From: Marinobacter sp. F4216
GTDB taxonomy: Bacteria > Pseudomonadota > Gammaproteobacteria > Pseudomonadales > Oleiphilaceae
DNA length: 64,000 bases
Direction: 5' to 3'
Assembly (NCBI RefSeq): GCF_019931195.1
Contig: NZ_JAIOUO010000002.1
Coordinates: forward strand, 992,001 to 1,056,000
Shown in pieces: positions 1 to 8,563 of the stretch. Positions within the stretch are counted from its first letter, which is position 1; every line of letters begins with the position of its first letter. Both the position numbers and the translations under genes were made by a program. The notes under the pieces were generated by a model, which was not told where the DNA came from, did no database searches, and saw nothing but the letters and a program-made list of their open reading frames with translations.

Positions 1-12
1 AAAAGCTCTGGG

Positions 13-384
13 TTAATCTGGTGCTACCACCCCCGCAAAACGGACACCGGATAAAAATGCCATATCCCGTTTCCATGTGGTCAGGTCGGATCTCGTGAAC
101 TTCTCCAGCGAATCGTGGCCGCAGGCTCTGGCAAGAACTTTCATCAATGCAGTCGAGGCCTCCAGGAAATTCCTGAGCTGTACAGAGGAACGATCGACGT
201 TCAGGCGCTGTCGCAAATCGGCTTTCTGCGTCGCTATGCCTGCGGGACAGTTATTGGTGTTGCAGATTCTTGCAGCAACGCAGCCAATGGACTGCATCGC
301 ACTGTTTGCTATGGCTACCGCATCAGCCCCGAGGGCAAGCGCCTTCACGAAATCGGTGGGCACCCGGAGGCCACTGAGTGTGAC
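13..384 (-). pseudogene. C-terminal remnant of an FMN-binding glutamate-synthase-family protein
   Basis: About 116 codons match the C-terminal end of the FMN-binding glutamate synthase (GltB-like) family. The phosphate-binding stretch ALALGADAVAIANSAMQ is followed by a three-cysteine cluster motif (C-x5-C-x4-C around CNTNNCPAG) that ligates an iron-sulfur cluster in this family. The natural stop is present, but family members are about 500 residues long and nothing recognisable lies upstream of about position 384. The GTG at 361-363 is an internal valine codon; a few upstream codons (SGLRV) still resemble the family's SGGLRV with one residue missing. The catalytic FMN barrel is therefore gone. 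I read this as a truncated, non-functional remnant. What is seen is the conserved tail and the abrupt loss of homology; the deletion is inferred. Confidence 0.75.
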
Positions 385-1141
385 CCTCTCGGAAAAAGGT
401 ATTTATAAAGTTTCACCCGACGTTTTGTTCAATTTCGTATGGGGTGGCATCGCGATGTTCGTGATGTGCTGGCTTTACTTTGACTTCATCGGCAACGGTA
501 AAACCAGGGACGAAAGGCCAGCTACGCTGGTCAAATGGTGGCTCGGGCATCTTGCGCTGATGCTCTGCGGCGTTATGGTCGGCGTTGCGCTGGCTGCCCA
601 GGTGAAGGTGGGTTTCTGGGAGCCCTACCCGACCGAATATTCAGCCATCGGATGCTTTGGGTTGGCGGGTTACATTGCCATGCTCTGGGTGCTCAGCTCT
701 GTCGTCGAGCACCGGGTTGCCTCGGAGTTCGGGCGCGGCGACGTGCGTCTCATGGGAATAGTTATTGCCATAAGTTGCTTTTATATTGTGCCCCACGTGC
801 CCTCGGTGATCGGCAACCTGATCTGGGGTACGGCGCTGCTGTCACAGATCGCTATTCCCCTTTTCCGGGGGGGGGTGGAGGCAGTTCAGATACGAGTGAG
901 CTTTATTCAGGCTCAGAACGCTAATCGCAGCAACTCATTCCGTGTGCAGGATCTATTCTGCGGCCAGTCCTCTCTTGGAGAGGCTCTCTCTCAGCAGGCT
1001 CACCCGCTTTCGATTAACGCCCATATCGTAGATGCCAAGCAGCGACTGGGACCGAACGTTGAGAGTTTTTTGATCCTGGCTGGCGAGAATCTCCAGGTAA
1101 TCCGGAAATCCGAACAGTTCGCTGTAGCAGGTAATGCTTAG
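380..1141 (+). CDS. hypothetical multi-pass membrane protein, 5' end rearranged, 3' end doubtful
   Basis: I do not recognise the family. From about 419 to 885 this frame encodes a convincing inner-membrane protein with about four hydrophobic segments (around FVWGGIAMFVMCWLYF, LALMLCGVMVGVALA, AIGCFGLAGYIAMLWVL and LIWGTALLSQIAIPLF) and charged loops between them. GTG at 380 has GGAGG nine bases upstream; ATG at 455 is the alternative. The upstream part of the open frame is antisense to the glutamate-synthase remnant and is not coding. A run of nine G at 867-875 may hide a frameshift: the other two frames stop at 899 and 924, whereas this frame continues to 1141, antisense to the lipoprotein gene. 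The true C-terminus is uncertain. Confidence 0.4.
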   Translation: MTLSEKGIYKVSPDVLFNFVWGGIAMFVMCWLYFDFIGNGKTRDERPATLVKWWLGHLALMLCGVMVGVALAAQVKVGFWEPYPTEYSAIGCFGLAGYIAMLWVLSSVVEHRVASEFGRGDVRLMGIVIAISCFYIVPHVPSVIGNLIWGTALLSQIAIPLFRGGVEAVQIRVSFIQAQNANRSNSFRVQDLFCGQSSLGEALSQQAHPLSINAHIVDAKQRLGPNVESFLILAGENLQVIRKSEQFAVAGNA

Positions 1142-1411
1142 GTATCCGTACCGGGACTCCTGAAGCGACGCTCCCGGCAACGCCAGCGCAACTTCCTGGA
1201 TGCGTTGCCAGGATGAAGGCGTCAATGGTTCGGTGAGTTTGATGGGGTCCACCTGATACCGGCTCACATCAGACTCGCTGGAAACACAATTCAGAAGCGG
1301 TGGGCAGCCGTCTAGCCTGAACTCGATGCCCGACGGCGGTACGTTGTTGGTGGACCCGCAGCCTGTCAATGCGAGCAAGCAAAGGATGGCCGCATGGCTC
1401 GGTTTATTCAT
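953..1411 (-). CDS. DUF1499 family lipoprotein
   Basis: This is a 152-residue lipoprotein. The N-terminus carries a short signal peptide ending in the lipobox LTGC (cysteine near residue 18), followed by GSTNN, so the mature protein should be lipid-anchored. The body matches DUF1499: an early PLLNCVSS motif, a central block with aromatic and tyrosine residues (YGYLSITCYSELF), and the C-terminal block VRSQSLLGIYDMGVNRKRV that is the family signature. The biochemical role of DUF1499 is not established. It lies 68 bases downstream of mqo on the same strand and could be co-transcribed with it, although a palindrome at 1461-1476 separates them. The start at 1411 is the only ATG giving a complete signal peptide; its ribosome-binding site is weak. 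Confidence 0.85.
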   Translation of the reverse strand: MNKPSHAAILCLLALTGCGSTNNVPPSGIEFRLDGCPPLLNCVSSESDVSRYQVDPIKLTEPLTPSSWQRIQEVALALPGASLQESRYGYLSITCYSELFGFPDYLEILASQDQKTLNVRSQSLLGIYDMGVNRKRVSLLRESLSKRGLAAE

Positions 1412-1460
1412 GGTTGTCCATTCTTGAATTAGTGCTTTCCCTGACCTGGTTCCGGGCGCG

Positions 1461-1476
1461 TCGCAAAGGTTTGCGA
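1461..1476. repeat. perfect 16-bp palindrome between mqo and the DUF1499 gene
   Basis: TCGCAAAGGTTTGCGA reads as two 7-bp arms separated by GG. It begins four bases past the mqo stop codon and lies 50 bases upstream of the lipoprotein start. There is no T-run on either strand, so it is not a standard terminator. It could be an operator for the lipoprotein gene or a 3' stabilising hairpin; neither can be decided from sequence. Confidence 0.4.
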
Positions 1477-1479
1477 GCG

Positions 1480-2961
1480 TCAGGACGTCGCAGCCTCCGC
1501 TTCGGTCGCCGCTACCGTTATTCCAAGCCGTTCGTTGACCGAATCCCGGATCTTCCTGTATCGGGCCGGGTTGTTGATGAGCGTGTCCAGGTCGGCCTCA
1601 GGAAATATTTCGTGCAGCTTTTTCTTTGCGTCGTCCTTCAATACAAGCTGGGGCAGCATGCGTTCGAGCGCGCGCAACATTACCTCCGGCGAAACGGAAG
1701 CGCCCGGTGAGGCACCCAATAATGTCCCGTAGCTTTTGTCGCTGGACACGATGATCTCAGTGCCCATCTGGAGGTCCCCGTCTTTGATGATCTGAACCCG
1801 CTGCCCGGCTTCAACCGGCTTCCAGTCAAACTGCTTGCTGATGCCGGGCGCGAAATTTTCCAGCTCCTCCAGCATGCTCTTTTCGCCCTTGAAGGTTTCG
1901 GATACCAGGTATTTGACCAGGGGGAAGTGTTCGAAGGTGACGTTCAGCAGGCCCGGAATGTCGTGGAGGCGCATCGATTTGAGGTAATCGAAAAAGCCGC
2001 GTCCTTTTTCAAGGACGGGCTTGAACGAGGCAAATGGCCCAAACAGCAGATAATGCCGGCCGTTAGCGACCCGCAAGTCCAGGTGCGGCACAGACATGGG
2101 GGGTGCCCCGACTTTCGCCTTGCCATAGGTTTTTGCGCGGTAATGTTCGGCCTGCTCGGCGGTAATCGGCGCCTGCAGGAACCGGCCACCTACGGGGAAT
2201 CCTGTAAATCTGCGTCCAAATGGCTGATGGCTTTTCTTCAGCAGTGGGAAGGCGCCTCCGCCTGCCCCCACAAACAGGACATCAGCCTTGTACTGCACCG
2301 ACTCTCCCCTGCTGTCGGTCTCAATAAGCCAGCTCCCCGAAGGGCTGCGGTGCACGCGCCTCACATGGGTGCCGTATTCGATTCTTACCCCAAGCTCGTT
2401 TTCAGCGTACGTTGCCATTTGTTCGGTGAGCGCGCCGAAATTCACGTCGGTGCCGGTTTCGATGCTGGTAGCGGCCATTTTTTCATGGCGAGGCCGGTGT
2501 TCCATCGTGTAAGGAATCCAGCTCTTAATCTCGTCGAAATCCTCTGAATAGCGCATCTCCTCAAAGAAGTGATGGGCCGACATTTCCTTGAATCGAAGGC
2601 GTAGTTCGTTAATGGCCGTTTCGGAAACGATGGTGCAGTGTTTGGTGCGGTTGATAAACGTTGACGGATCTTTGATGGCGCCTTTTTCGATCAGGTAGGC
2701 CCAGAATTGCTTGGCGACATTGAACTGGGCGTGAATTTTCAGCGCCTTTTCAACGGAAATCACCTCTTCGTCCACGGGGGTGTAGTTCAGTTCGCAGTTC
2801 GCTTCATGTCCGGTGCCGGCATTGTTGAAGACCCAGGAATTTCCCGCTCCGGGACCATCCAGCCTCTCCAGAATCGTGACGTCCAGGTTCGGTGCCATCT
2901 CTTTGGCCAGCGTGGCGAATGTGGTTCCCATAATGCCCGCGCCAATGATGATCACGTTCAT
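1480..2961 (-). CDS. mqo: malate:quinone oxidoreductase
   Basis: Membrane-associated FAD enzyme that oxidises L-malate to oxaloacetate and passes electrons to the quinone pool, replacing or supplementing NAD-malate dehydrogenase in the TCA cycle. The 493-residue length is normal for Mqo. The FAD dinucleotide fold GAGIMG lies at residues 7-12, followed by the Mqo signature NNAGTGHEANCELNYTP (about residues 46-62), where most family members have NAGTGHxALCELNYTP. The C-terminal GASPGASVSPEVM block is also typical. It follows sdaA on the same strand after a 54-base gap, so serine deamination and malate oxidation may be co-expressed. The ribosome-binding site is weak (GCGAGAC upstream of ATG 2961). 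Confidence 0.93.
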   Translation of the reverse strand: MNVIIIGAGIMGTTFATLAKEMAPNLDVTILERLDGPGAGNSWVFNNAGTGHEANCELNYTPVDEEVISVEKALKIHAQFNVAKQFWAYLIEKGAIKDPSTFINRTKHCTIVSETAINELRLRFKEMSAHHFFEEMRYSEDFDEIKSWIPYTMEHRPRHEKMAATSIETGTDVNFGALTEQMATYAENELGVRIEYGTHVRRVHRSPSGSWLIETDSRGESVQYKADVLFVGAGGGAFPLLKKSHQPFGRRFTGFPVGGRFLQAPITAEQAEHYRAKTYGKAKVGAPPMSVPHLDLRVANGRHYLLFGPFASFKPVLEKGRGFFDYLKSMRLHDIPGLLNVTFEHFPLVKYLVSETFKGEKSMLEELENFAPGISKQFDWKPVEAGQRVQIIKDGDLQMGTEIIVSSDKSYGTLLGASPGASVSPEVMLRALERMLPQLVLKDDAKKKLHEIFPEADLDTLINNPARYRKIRDSVNERLGITVAATEAEAATS

Positions 2962-3015
2962 AACGTTGTCTCGCTTTTTCGGTTCAGGGTATTGCGTGGA
3001 TTGGGGTAGTGAGTG

Positions 3016-4395
3016 TCAGCATTCGGTCGTGTTGACCGCAAGCCCGCCGCGGGAGGTTTCCTTGTATTTGTCCTGCATGTCCTTGCCTGTTTCCCGCATT
3101 GTGTTTATCACTTTATCCAGTGATATGAAGTGCTTGCCGCTACCTCTTAAAGCCATTTGTGCGGCATTGATCGCCTTCACCGCGGCGATTGCGTTTCGCT
3201 CTATACAGGGTACCTGAACCAGGCCGCCCACCGGGTCGCAGGTCAGGCCCAAATTGTGTTCCAGTCCGATCTCGGCGGCGTTTTCTACCTGTTCAGGCGA
3301 ACCACCCAGTACCTCGCACAAACCGGCTGCCGCCATGGCGCAGGCCGAGCCGACTTCGCCCTGGCACCCTACCTCGGCCCCGGAAATGGAGGCGTTTTCC
3401 TTGCACAGCGTACCAATAGCGGTTGCGGCCAGGAAGTAGTCGACAACGTGTTTTTCGGAGGCCTTGGGCTCAAACTCCATGTAGTACATCAATACTGCCG
3501 GGATGATGCCAGCGGCACCATTTGTGGGGGCGGTAACCATCCGTCCACCACAGGCGTTTTCCTCGTTCACCGCTAACGCGTAGAGATTGACCCAATCCAT
3601 CGCACCCAGGGTGGAGCTGATAACGTTGGGCTGTTCACTGCTTTGCAGCGCCCGGTAAAGCCCCTTTGCCCGCCGCTCGATGGCTAATCCCCCGGGCAGA
3701 GGACCTTCCCTGGTAAGACCGGTTTCAATGCAGTCCTTCATGGCCGCCCAGATGGTCGCAAGTCCTTTGCGAATGTCATGCTCGGAGCGCCAGGTCTTCT
3801 CGTTTTCCATGACCAGCTGGCTGATTCGTAAGTGATGTTTCTCACACAGGTCCAGTAATTCCGTGCACCGGCTGAAGGCGTATGGCACCTTGGTTTCAGG
3901 TACCAGTGAGCTTCCCTCCCGCGCTTCACTTTCCTCCAGTACAAAGCCGCCCCCAATTGAATAGAAGGTCTTGGCGCTCAGGGTCCGGTTTTGCTCATCA
4001 AGGGCACGAAAACGAAGGGCGTTCGGGTGATATGGCAGGGTTTCGTCAAGAAAGCGCAGATCCCGGTTCCATTCGAACGGGATTGGGTGCTGGCCGAGGA
4101 GGTGGAGCGTTTCGTTTTCTTTGAGTTTATCGACGGTTGGGCGAATGATGCCGGGGTCAATGGTGTCCGGGCGCTGCCCCATCAGGCCCATGACAACGGC
4201 CAGATCGGTACCATGCCCAATCCCGGTAGCGCTCAGCGAGCCAAGCAGGTCTACCTGGAGGTGTTTCACCTTCCCAATAGCGCCCTCGCTTTCGATTTGC
4301 CTGGCAAATCTTTCGGCCGCGATCATTGGGCCCACGGTGTGTGAGCTTGACGGGCCAATCCCTATTTTGAACAGATCGAATACGGATACAGACAT
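3016..4395 (-). CDS. sdaA: L-serine ammonia-lyase (single-chain, iron-sulfur)
   Basis: Converts L-serine to pyruvate and ammonia using an oxygen-sensitive [4Fe-4S] cluster. The 459-residue protein has the fused two-domain form (N-terminal beta and C-terminal alpha domains). Visible marks are [13 protein letters not shown] near residue 12, the cluster region with cysteines in [19 protein letters not shown] and in TCDPVGG, and the glycine-rich segment before the C-terminus. It is the first gene of a possible sdaA-mqo unit on the minus strand. The nearby DadA and glycine riboswitch at 54 kb show that this genome also handles glycine, but there is no direct link here. sdaA and sdaB paralogues cannot be separated by sequence alone. 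Confidence 0.93.
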   Translation of the reverse strand: MSVSVFDLFKIGIGPSSSHTVGPMIAAERFARQIESEGAIGKVKHLQVDLLGSLSATGIGHGTDLAVVMGLMGQRPDTIDPGIIRPTVDKLKENETLHLLGQHPIPFEWNRDLRFLDETLPYHPNALRFRALDEQNRTLSAKTFYSIGGGFVLEESEAREGSSLVPETKVPYAFSRCTELLDLCEKHHLRISQLVMENEKTWRSEHDIRKGLATIWAAMKDCIETGLTREGPLPGGLAIERRAKGLYRALQSSEQPNVISSTLGAMDWVNLYALAVNEENACGGRMVTAPTNGAAGIIPAVLMYYMEFEPKASEKHVVDYFLAATAIGTLCKENASISGAEVGCQGEVGSACAMAAAGLCEVLGGSPEQVENAAEIGLEHNLGLTCDPVGGLVQVPCIERNAIAAVKAINAAQMALRGSGKHFISLDKVINTMRETGKDMQDKYKETSRGGLAVNTTEC

Positions 4396-4526
4396 AGGGT
4401 CACCCGATAGGTCTATCGGTTGTGGGGCCCGGCTCGACGCAAGGGCTCCTTGGTTCAGTGTAGATTTAAATACTCCGTTTTGTGCGTAATTTCTTTCGCC
4501 GCAGTAGCTATGATGCGCCTCTGTCG

Positions 4527-5462
4527 TCAGGTCGACGTGTTTGGGTCGGTCTCATTGAGGATGCTGAGAAACAGCTCCCGTGCCCGGTTCGTCCGTCCGT
4601 GGGTGCGCGTGATCGCGGCGACGCCCAGGGAGTACTGTTTAATCTCAGGGACCAGTGCCCTCAACTCCCCCGCAGCCACATAAGGCTCGACATAGGTATC
4701 CGGCATAAAGCCGATGTAGGCCCCGGACAGGATCATGGCGAGGCGAGCTTCGTAGAAATAGGAAATAGCCGCCTTGTTCATGTCAGCCAGCTGCGCGCCT
4801 ACTTCCGGGCTGGTATGGATGCCCGCGTGTACCACCTTGCTCGCCAGAACGGCTTCGAGCGAAAGCTCTTCGGGCAAGGTGTCATACAACGGATGAGCGC
4901 GGCTACAGTACAGGTGAAAGTGGTCGGCGTACAACTGGGTGTATTCAAGGCCGGTCAGTTCCCTATGGAACGGGATCAGTCCGATATCGGCTTCATCATT
5001 CAATACCATGCGCTCGATGTCGCTAAGCGCTTTTACATCCAGCAGGACGTTCACATCCGGTGCCGCCTCTGAAAACCGGGCAATAGCCTCCGGCAGTTTG
5101 GATTGCGGGTCCATATAGATGGCGTCGCTGGCAATGATGCGCAGCTCCCCGGTCAGGCGGACATGCAAAGCGTTCACGCCGGACCGGAACGATTCCATCG
5201 CCGAAAACAGTCCTTTCATCAGCTCATAGACCTCGATGCCCTCCTCAGTGAGGGAAAAGCCGCCCCGCCCTCGCCGGCAGAGTCTCAGGTTCAGCCGGTC
5301 TTCCAGCTTGGCAATATGAGTGCTGATGGTCGAGCGACCTATGCTCAGTTCGCTCTCGGCGGCCGAGAACCCGCCGCTTTCCACCACCGCCTCGAACACT
5401 TTAAGCAATCGGATCTCGTAGTCGCCGACCTGCCCGAGGCTGACCTTGAGGTCTTTCTTCAT
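4527..5462 (-). CDS. LysR-family transcriptional regulator, divergent from gabD
   Basis: This is a 311-residue LysR-type regulator. The N-terminal winged helix-turn-helix covers about residues 14-75 (VFEAVVESGGFSAAESELSIGRSTIS then a recognition helix and KLEDRLNLRLCRRG), followed by a linker helix and a periplasmic-binding-like effector domain from about residue 100. I place the start at ATG 5462 because the reading frame upstream of it (to 5687) runs into gabD on the other strand and lacks family similarity. It is transcribed divergently from gabD with 115 bases between them, the classic arrangement for LysR control of a target operon, so it probably regulates gabDT. The effector (GABA or succinate semialdehyde) is a guess. 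Confidence 0.88.
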   Translation of the reverse strand: MKKDLKVSLGQVGDYEIRLLKVFEAVVESGGFSAAESELSIGRSTISTHIAKLEDRLNLRLCRRGRGGFSLTEEGIEVYELMKGLFSAMESFRSGVNALHVRLTGELRIIASDAIYMDPQSKLPEAIARFSEAAPDVNVLLDVKALSDIERMVLNDEADIGLIPFHRELTGLEYTQLYADHFHLYCSRAHPLYDTLPEELSLEAVLASKVVHAGIHTSPEVGAQLADMNKAAISYFYEARLAMILSGAYIGFMPDTYVEPYVAAGELRALVPEIKQYSLGVAAITRTHGRTNRARELFLSILNETDPNTST

Positions 5463-5577
5463 TGTTTGATGGCCCTCAACGTTTACATCGAAAGAATGAC
5501 ATTTATCACACTTACTCCCGAACTTACCATCCCGGAAAACCAAGGACACTGAATTTTCGTCGTTTATGGAGTCGTTT

Positions 5578-7041
5578 ATGTCACTCAAGCTGAATGAGCC
5601 CGGCCTGTTCCGGGAGCTTGCCTTTATCAACGGTGAATGGGTTTCTGCCGCCAAGGCACACAAGTTCCCGGTGTTTAACCCGAGCACGGGTGAAACCCTG
5701 GCTCATGTCCCGGATCTGGGCGCAGAAGAAACCCGCAACGCGATTGACGCCGCCGAGGCTGCGCTGGCCCCGTGGCAAGCGTTAACAGCCAAAGAACGGG
5801 GGAGCTTTTTGCGCCGCTGGTTCGACCTGATCATGCGCCACCAGGAAGACCTGGCCCGCATCATGACTAGTGAACAGGGCAAGCCACTGGCCGAGGCCAA
5901 GGGTGAAGTGGCCTACGGTGCGAACTTCGTCGAATGGTTCGCCGAAGAAGCGAAGCGAATCTACGGCGACGTCATTCCTGCCCACGGGCCAGACAAGCGC
6001 ATCGTGACCATCAAGCAACCTATCGGTGTTGTGGCTGCGATCACGCCGTGGAATTTCCCGATCGCCATGATCACCCGGAAGGTCGCACCGGCCCTGGCGG
6101 CTGGCTGCACCGTGGTCATCAAACCTGGCGAGGATACCCCGCTGTGTGCGCTGGCTCTGGCGGAACTGAGCCGTCAGGCAGGCATTCCGGCAGGCGTGGT
6201 GAATGTCGTGACGACCCTGCAGGCGCCCGAGGTCGGGCGTACCTTGTGTGAAGATTCACGCGTTCGCAAGCTGTCTTTTACCGGCTCCACCCCGGTTGGC
6301 AAGCTGCTGATGCGCCAGTGCGCGGATACCGTCAAGAAAGTCTCGCTGGAGCTTGGTGGCAACGCCCCCTTCATCGTGTTTGATGACGCGGATGTGGATG
6401 CAGCGATCGCCGGACTGATGGCATCGAAATTCCGCAATGCCGGCCAGACCTGTGTATGCACCAACCGGATTCTGGTTCAGGCCGGTATTCACGATGTGTT
6501 TGTTGAAAAACTCAACGCTGCGGTCGCGGCCCTGAGCGTGGGCGATGGCTTTGCGGATGGCGTAACCATCGGCCCGCTGGTCAACGACAAGGCTGTATCC
6601 AAGGTACGTGGCCTTGTCGACGATGCTATCGCTGATGGCGCCCGCGTCACATTCGAGCACGGCAGCACACCGGATAACCCTAACTTCTACCCGCCAACGG
6701 TTCTGGCCGGCGTTACGCCCAACATGGCCATTGCCCGTGAGGAAATCTTTGGCCCGGTGGCGACGGTGTTCCGGTTCACCGAAGAGTCTGAAGCCATTGC
6801 CATGGCCAATGACACGCCCTTTGGCCTGGCAGCTTATTTCTACAGCCGTGACATCGGCCGCGTCTGGCGCGTGGCAGAAGCGCTCGAATACGGCATGGTT
6901 GGGATTAACGAGGGGCTCATTTCCACCGAAGTGGCACCGTTTGGCGGCATGAAAGAGTCCGGTATCGGACGCGAGGGTTCCCGCTACGGCATCGATGACT
7001 TTGTCGAAATCAAATACCTGTGCATGGGCGGCATTGACTGA
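5578..7041 (+). CDS. gabD: succinate-semialdehyde dehydrogenase
   Basis: Oxidises succinate semialdehyde to succinate with NAD(P)+, the last step of GABA degradation. The 487-residue protein is a full-length class I aldehyde dehydrogenase. It carries the nucleotide-binding [12 protein letters not shown] stretch, the glutamate motif LELGGNAPF and the catalytic cysteine in [11 protein letters not shown], with a second cysteine two residues on as in E. coli GabD. The C-terminal [20 protein letters not shown] is typical of the SSADH subfamily. ATG 5578 is preferred to ATG 5566 because GGAG at 5568-5571 lies six bases upstream. gabT follows 32 bases downstream in an evident operon ended by a strong terminator at 8369. 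Confidence 0.95.
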   Translation: MSLKLNEPGLFRELAFINGEWVSAAKAHKFPVFNPSTGETLAHVPDLGAEETRNAIDAAEAALAPWQALTAKERGSFLRRWFDLIMRHQEDLARIMTSEQGKPLAEAKGEVAYGANFVEWFAEEAKRIYGDVIPAHGPDKRIVTIKQPIGVVAAITPWNFPIAMITRKVAPALAAGCTVVIKPGEDTPLCALALAELSRQAGIPAGVVNVVTTLQAPEVGRTLCEDSRVRKLSFTGSTPVGKLLMRQCADTVKKVSLELGGNAPFIVFDDADVDAAIAGLMASKFRNAGQTCVCTNRILVQAGIHDVFVEKLNAAVAALSVGDGFADGVTIGPLVNDKAVSKVRGLVDDAIADGARVTFEHGSTPDNPNFYPPTVLAGVTPNMAIAREEIFGPVATVFRFTEESEAIAMANDTPFGLAAYFYSRDIGRVWRVAEALEYGMVGINEGLISTEVAPFGGMKESGIGREGSRYGIDDFVEIKYLCMGGID

Positions 7042-7073
7042 CCCACTGATGACGAATTAAGGAGACTGTGTTT

Positions 7074-8351
7074 ATGTCCAATCAAACTCTTCACGAACGT
7101 CGTGCTGCCGCCATGGCCCAGGGACAGGGTGCCCTTCACCCTGTTTACGTCGACAAGGCGCGCAATGCTGAAATCTGGGACGTAGAGGGCAAGCGGTTCA
7201 TTGACCTGGGTGCCGGCATTGCCGTCACCAACACTGGCCACAACCACCCGAAGGTCCAGGCCGCCGTACAGGGCCAGGTTGAGCGCTTCAGCCACACCTG
7301 TCTGATGGTGACACCCTACGAATCGGCGGTTGAACTGGCTGAGAAGCTGACCGAGATCGCCCCGGGCTCTACTCCGAAGAAAGCCATGTTCGTGACCACT
7401 GGCGCAGAAGCTGTTGAGAACTGCGTAAAAATCGCTCGCTCCTACACCGGTCGTTCCGGGGTTATTGCGTTCAAGGGTGGCTTCCACGGACGCACCAACC
7501 TGACCATGGGGCTGACCGGCAAGGTCAAGCCGTACAAAGCGGGTTTTGGTCCGTTCCCGGCTGAGATTTTCCACGCGCCCTACCCCAACGCTTATCACGG
7601 CGTATCCGTAGAGGAATCACTGGCCGCTCTGGACGACTTGTTCCTGTGCGACATCGAGCCTAGCCGAGTTGCTGCCATTATCATCGAACCTGTCCAGGGC
7701 GAAGGTGGCTTCTACCCGGCACCAGCCGAGTTCATGCAGGCACTGCGCAAGCGCTGTGACGAGCACGGTATTCTGTTGATCGCCGATGAAATCCAGACTG
7801 GTTTCGCACGGACCGGCCGCATGTTTGCGACCGAGTATTCCGGCGTGGAGCCGGACCTGATGACCATGGCAAAAGGCATCGCCGGCGGCTTCCCGATTGC
7901 CGCCGTGGTGGGCAAGGCTGAGATCATGGACCAGCCCGCCCCGGGCGGTCTTGGTGGCACCTACGGTGGTTCGCCCATTGGTTGTGCGGCAGCCCTGGCT
8001 GTGCTGGATGTCATCGAGGAAGAAAAGCTGTGCGAGCGGGCCCTGGAAATTGGCCAGCGCATGGTTGGTCGCCTGCAGCAGTTGCAGGCGCGGTTCCCCG
8101 CGCGCATCGGCGATGTTCGGAATCTGGGCTCAATGATCGCCATGGAGCTGGTGGTTGATGGCGACGTTAACAAGCCGGATCCGGAGCTGACCAAGGCGCT
8201 CATCACCGAGGCGGCCAGTCAGGGGCTGATTCTGCTGTCTTGTGGTATTCGCGGAAACGTGGTGCGGTTCCTGCCTGCACTGACCATCTCCGACGATCTG
8301 ATCGATGAGGGAATGGATATCCTCGACCGCTGTTTCAGCGCACTCAGCTGA
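7074..8351 (+). CDS. gabT: 4-aminobutyrate aminotransferase
   Basis: PLP-dependent class III aminotransferase that moves the amino group of GABA to 2-oxoglutarate, yielding succinate semialdehyde for GabD. The length of 425 residues is normal. Seen motifs are the FKGGFHGRT substrate/PLP stretch, the aspartate in IADEIQTGFARTG that contacts the PLP ring nitrogen, and the Schiff-base lysine in TMAKGIAGGFP. AAGGAG at 7059-7064 sits nine bases before ATG 7074, favouring it over GTG 7068. Because puuB and puuC homologues lie nearby, this enzyme may also serve as the PuuE step. It is the second gene of gabDT. Confidence 0.95.
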   Translation: MSNQTLHERRAAAMAQGQGALHPVYVDKARNAEIWDVEGKRFIDLGAGIAVTNTGHNHPKVQAAVQGQVERFSHTCLMVTPYESAVELAEKLTEIAPGSTPKKAMFVTTGAEAVENCVKIARSYTGRSGVIAFKGGFHGRTNLTMGLTGKVKPYKAGFGPFPAEIFHAPYPNAYHGVSVEESLAALDDLFLCDIEPSRVAAIIIEPVQGEGGFYPAPAEFMQALRKRCDEHGILLIADEIQTGFARTGRMFATEYSGVEPDLMTMAKGIAGGFPIAAVVGKAEIMDQPAPGGLGGTYGGSPIGCAAALAVLDVIEEEKLCERALEIGQRMVGRLQQLQARFPARIGDVRNLGSMIAMELVVDGDVNKPDPELTKALITEAASQGLILLSCGIRGNVVRFLPALTISDDLIDEGMDILDRCFSALS

Positions 8352-8368
8352 TCACTTTCGGTCAACGG

Positions 8369-8393
8369 CGCCACCCTTCGGGGTGGCGTTTTT
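8369..8393 (+). terminator. rho-independent terminator of gabDT
   Basis: A perfect 8-bp stem CGCCACCC/GGGTGGCG closed by a stable TTCG tetraloop is followed immediately by TTTTT. It begins 17 bases after the gabT stop codon and separates gabDT from the puuB-type gene. Confidence 0.92.
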
Positions 8394-8431
8394 CGTTGTG
8401 AGGGGCCAAGAAAACCCCGAATTCCTCAAAA

Positions 8432-8451
8432 ATATACCCTGGGGGGTATAT
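8432..8451. promoter_or_regulatory. inverted-repeat operator upstream of puuB-type gene (site 1)
   Basis: ATATACCCTGGGGGGTATAT is an 8-bp perfect inverted repeat (ATATACCC / GGGTATAT) with a four-base spacer. It lies about 112 bases before the GTG start of the oxidase. Similar CCC/GGG repeats precede the glutamine amidotransferase/LuxR pair and the puuC-type gene. I infer an operator shared by a putrescine regulon, probably bound by the LuxR-type protein encoded at 16416. Confidence 0.55.
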
Positions 8452-8563
8452 AGGCGATGACGCCGAACTCGTAACGTTGTGGGAAATGCAGCCGAGAACA
8501 CGACACCGCACTGTCGTGCCCTCGGAAAACTCTACAATGCCCTGCGGTTTCGGGAGCAACATC

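Noticed and set aside
77..379. Upstream part of the plus-strand frame that continues into the membrane protein
   Set aside because: It is exactly antisense to the conserved glutamate-synthase tail and has no similarity of its own, so it is not coding.
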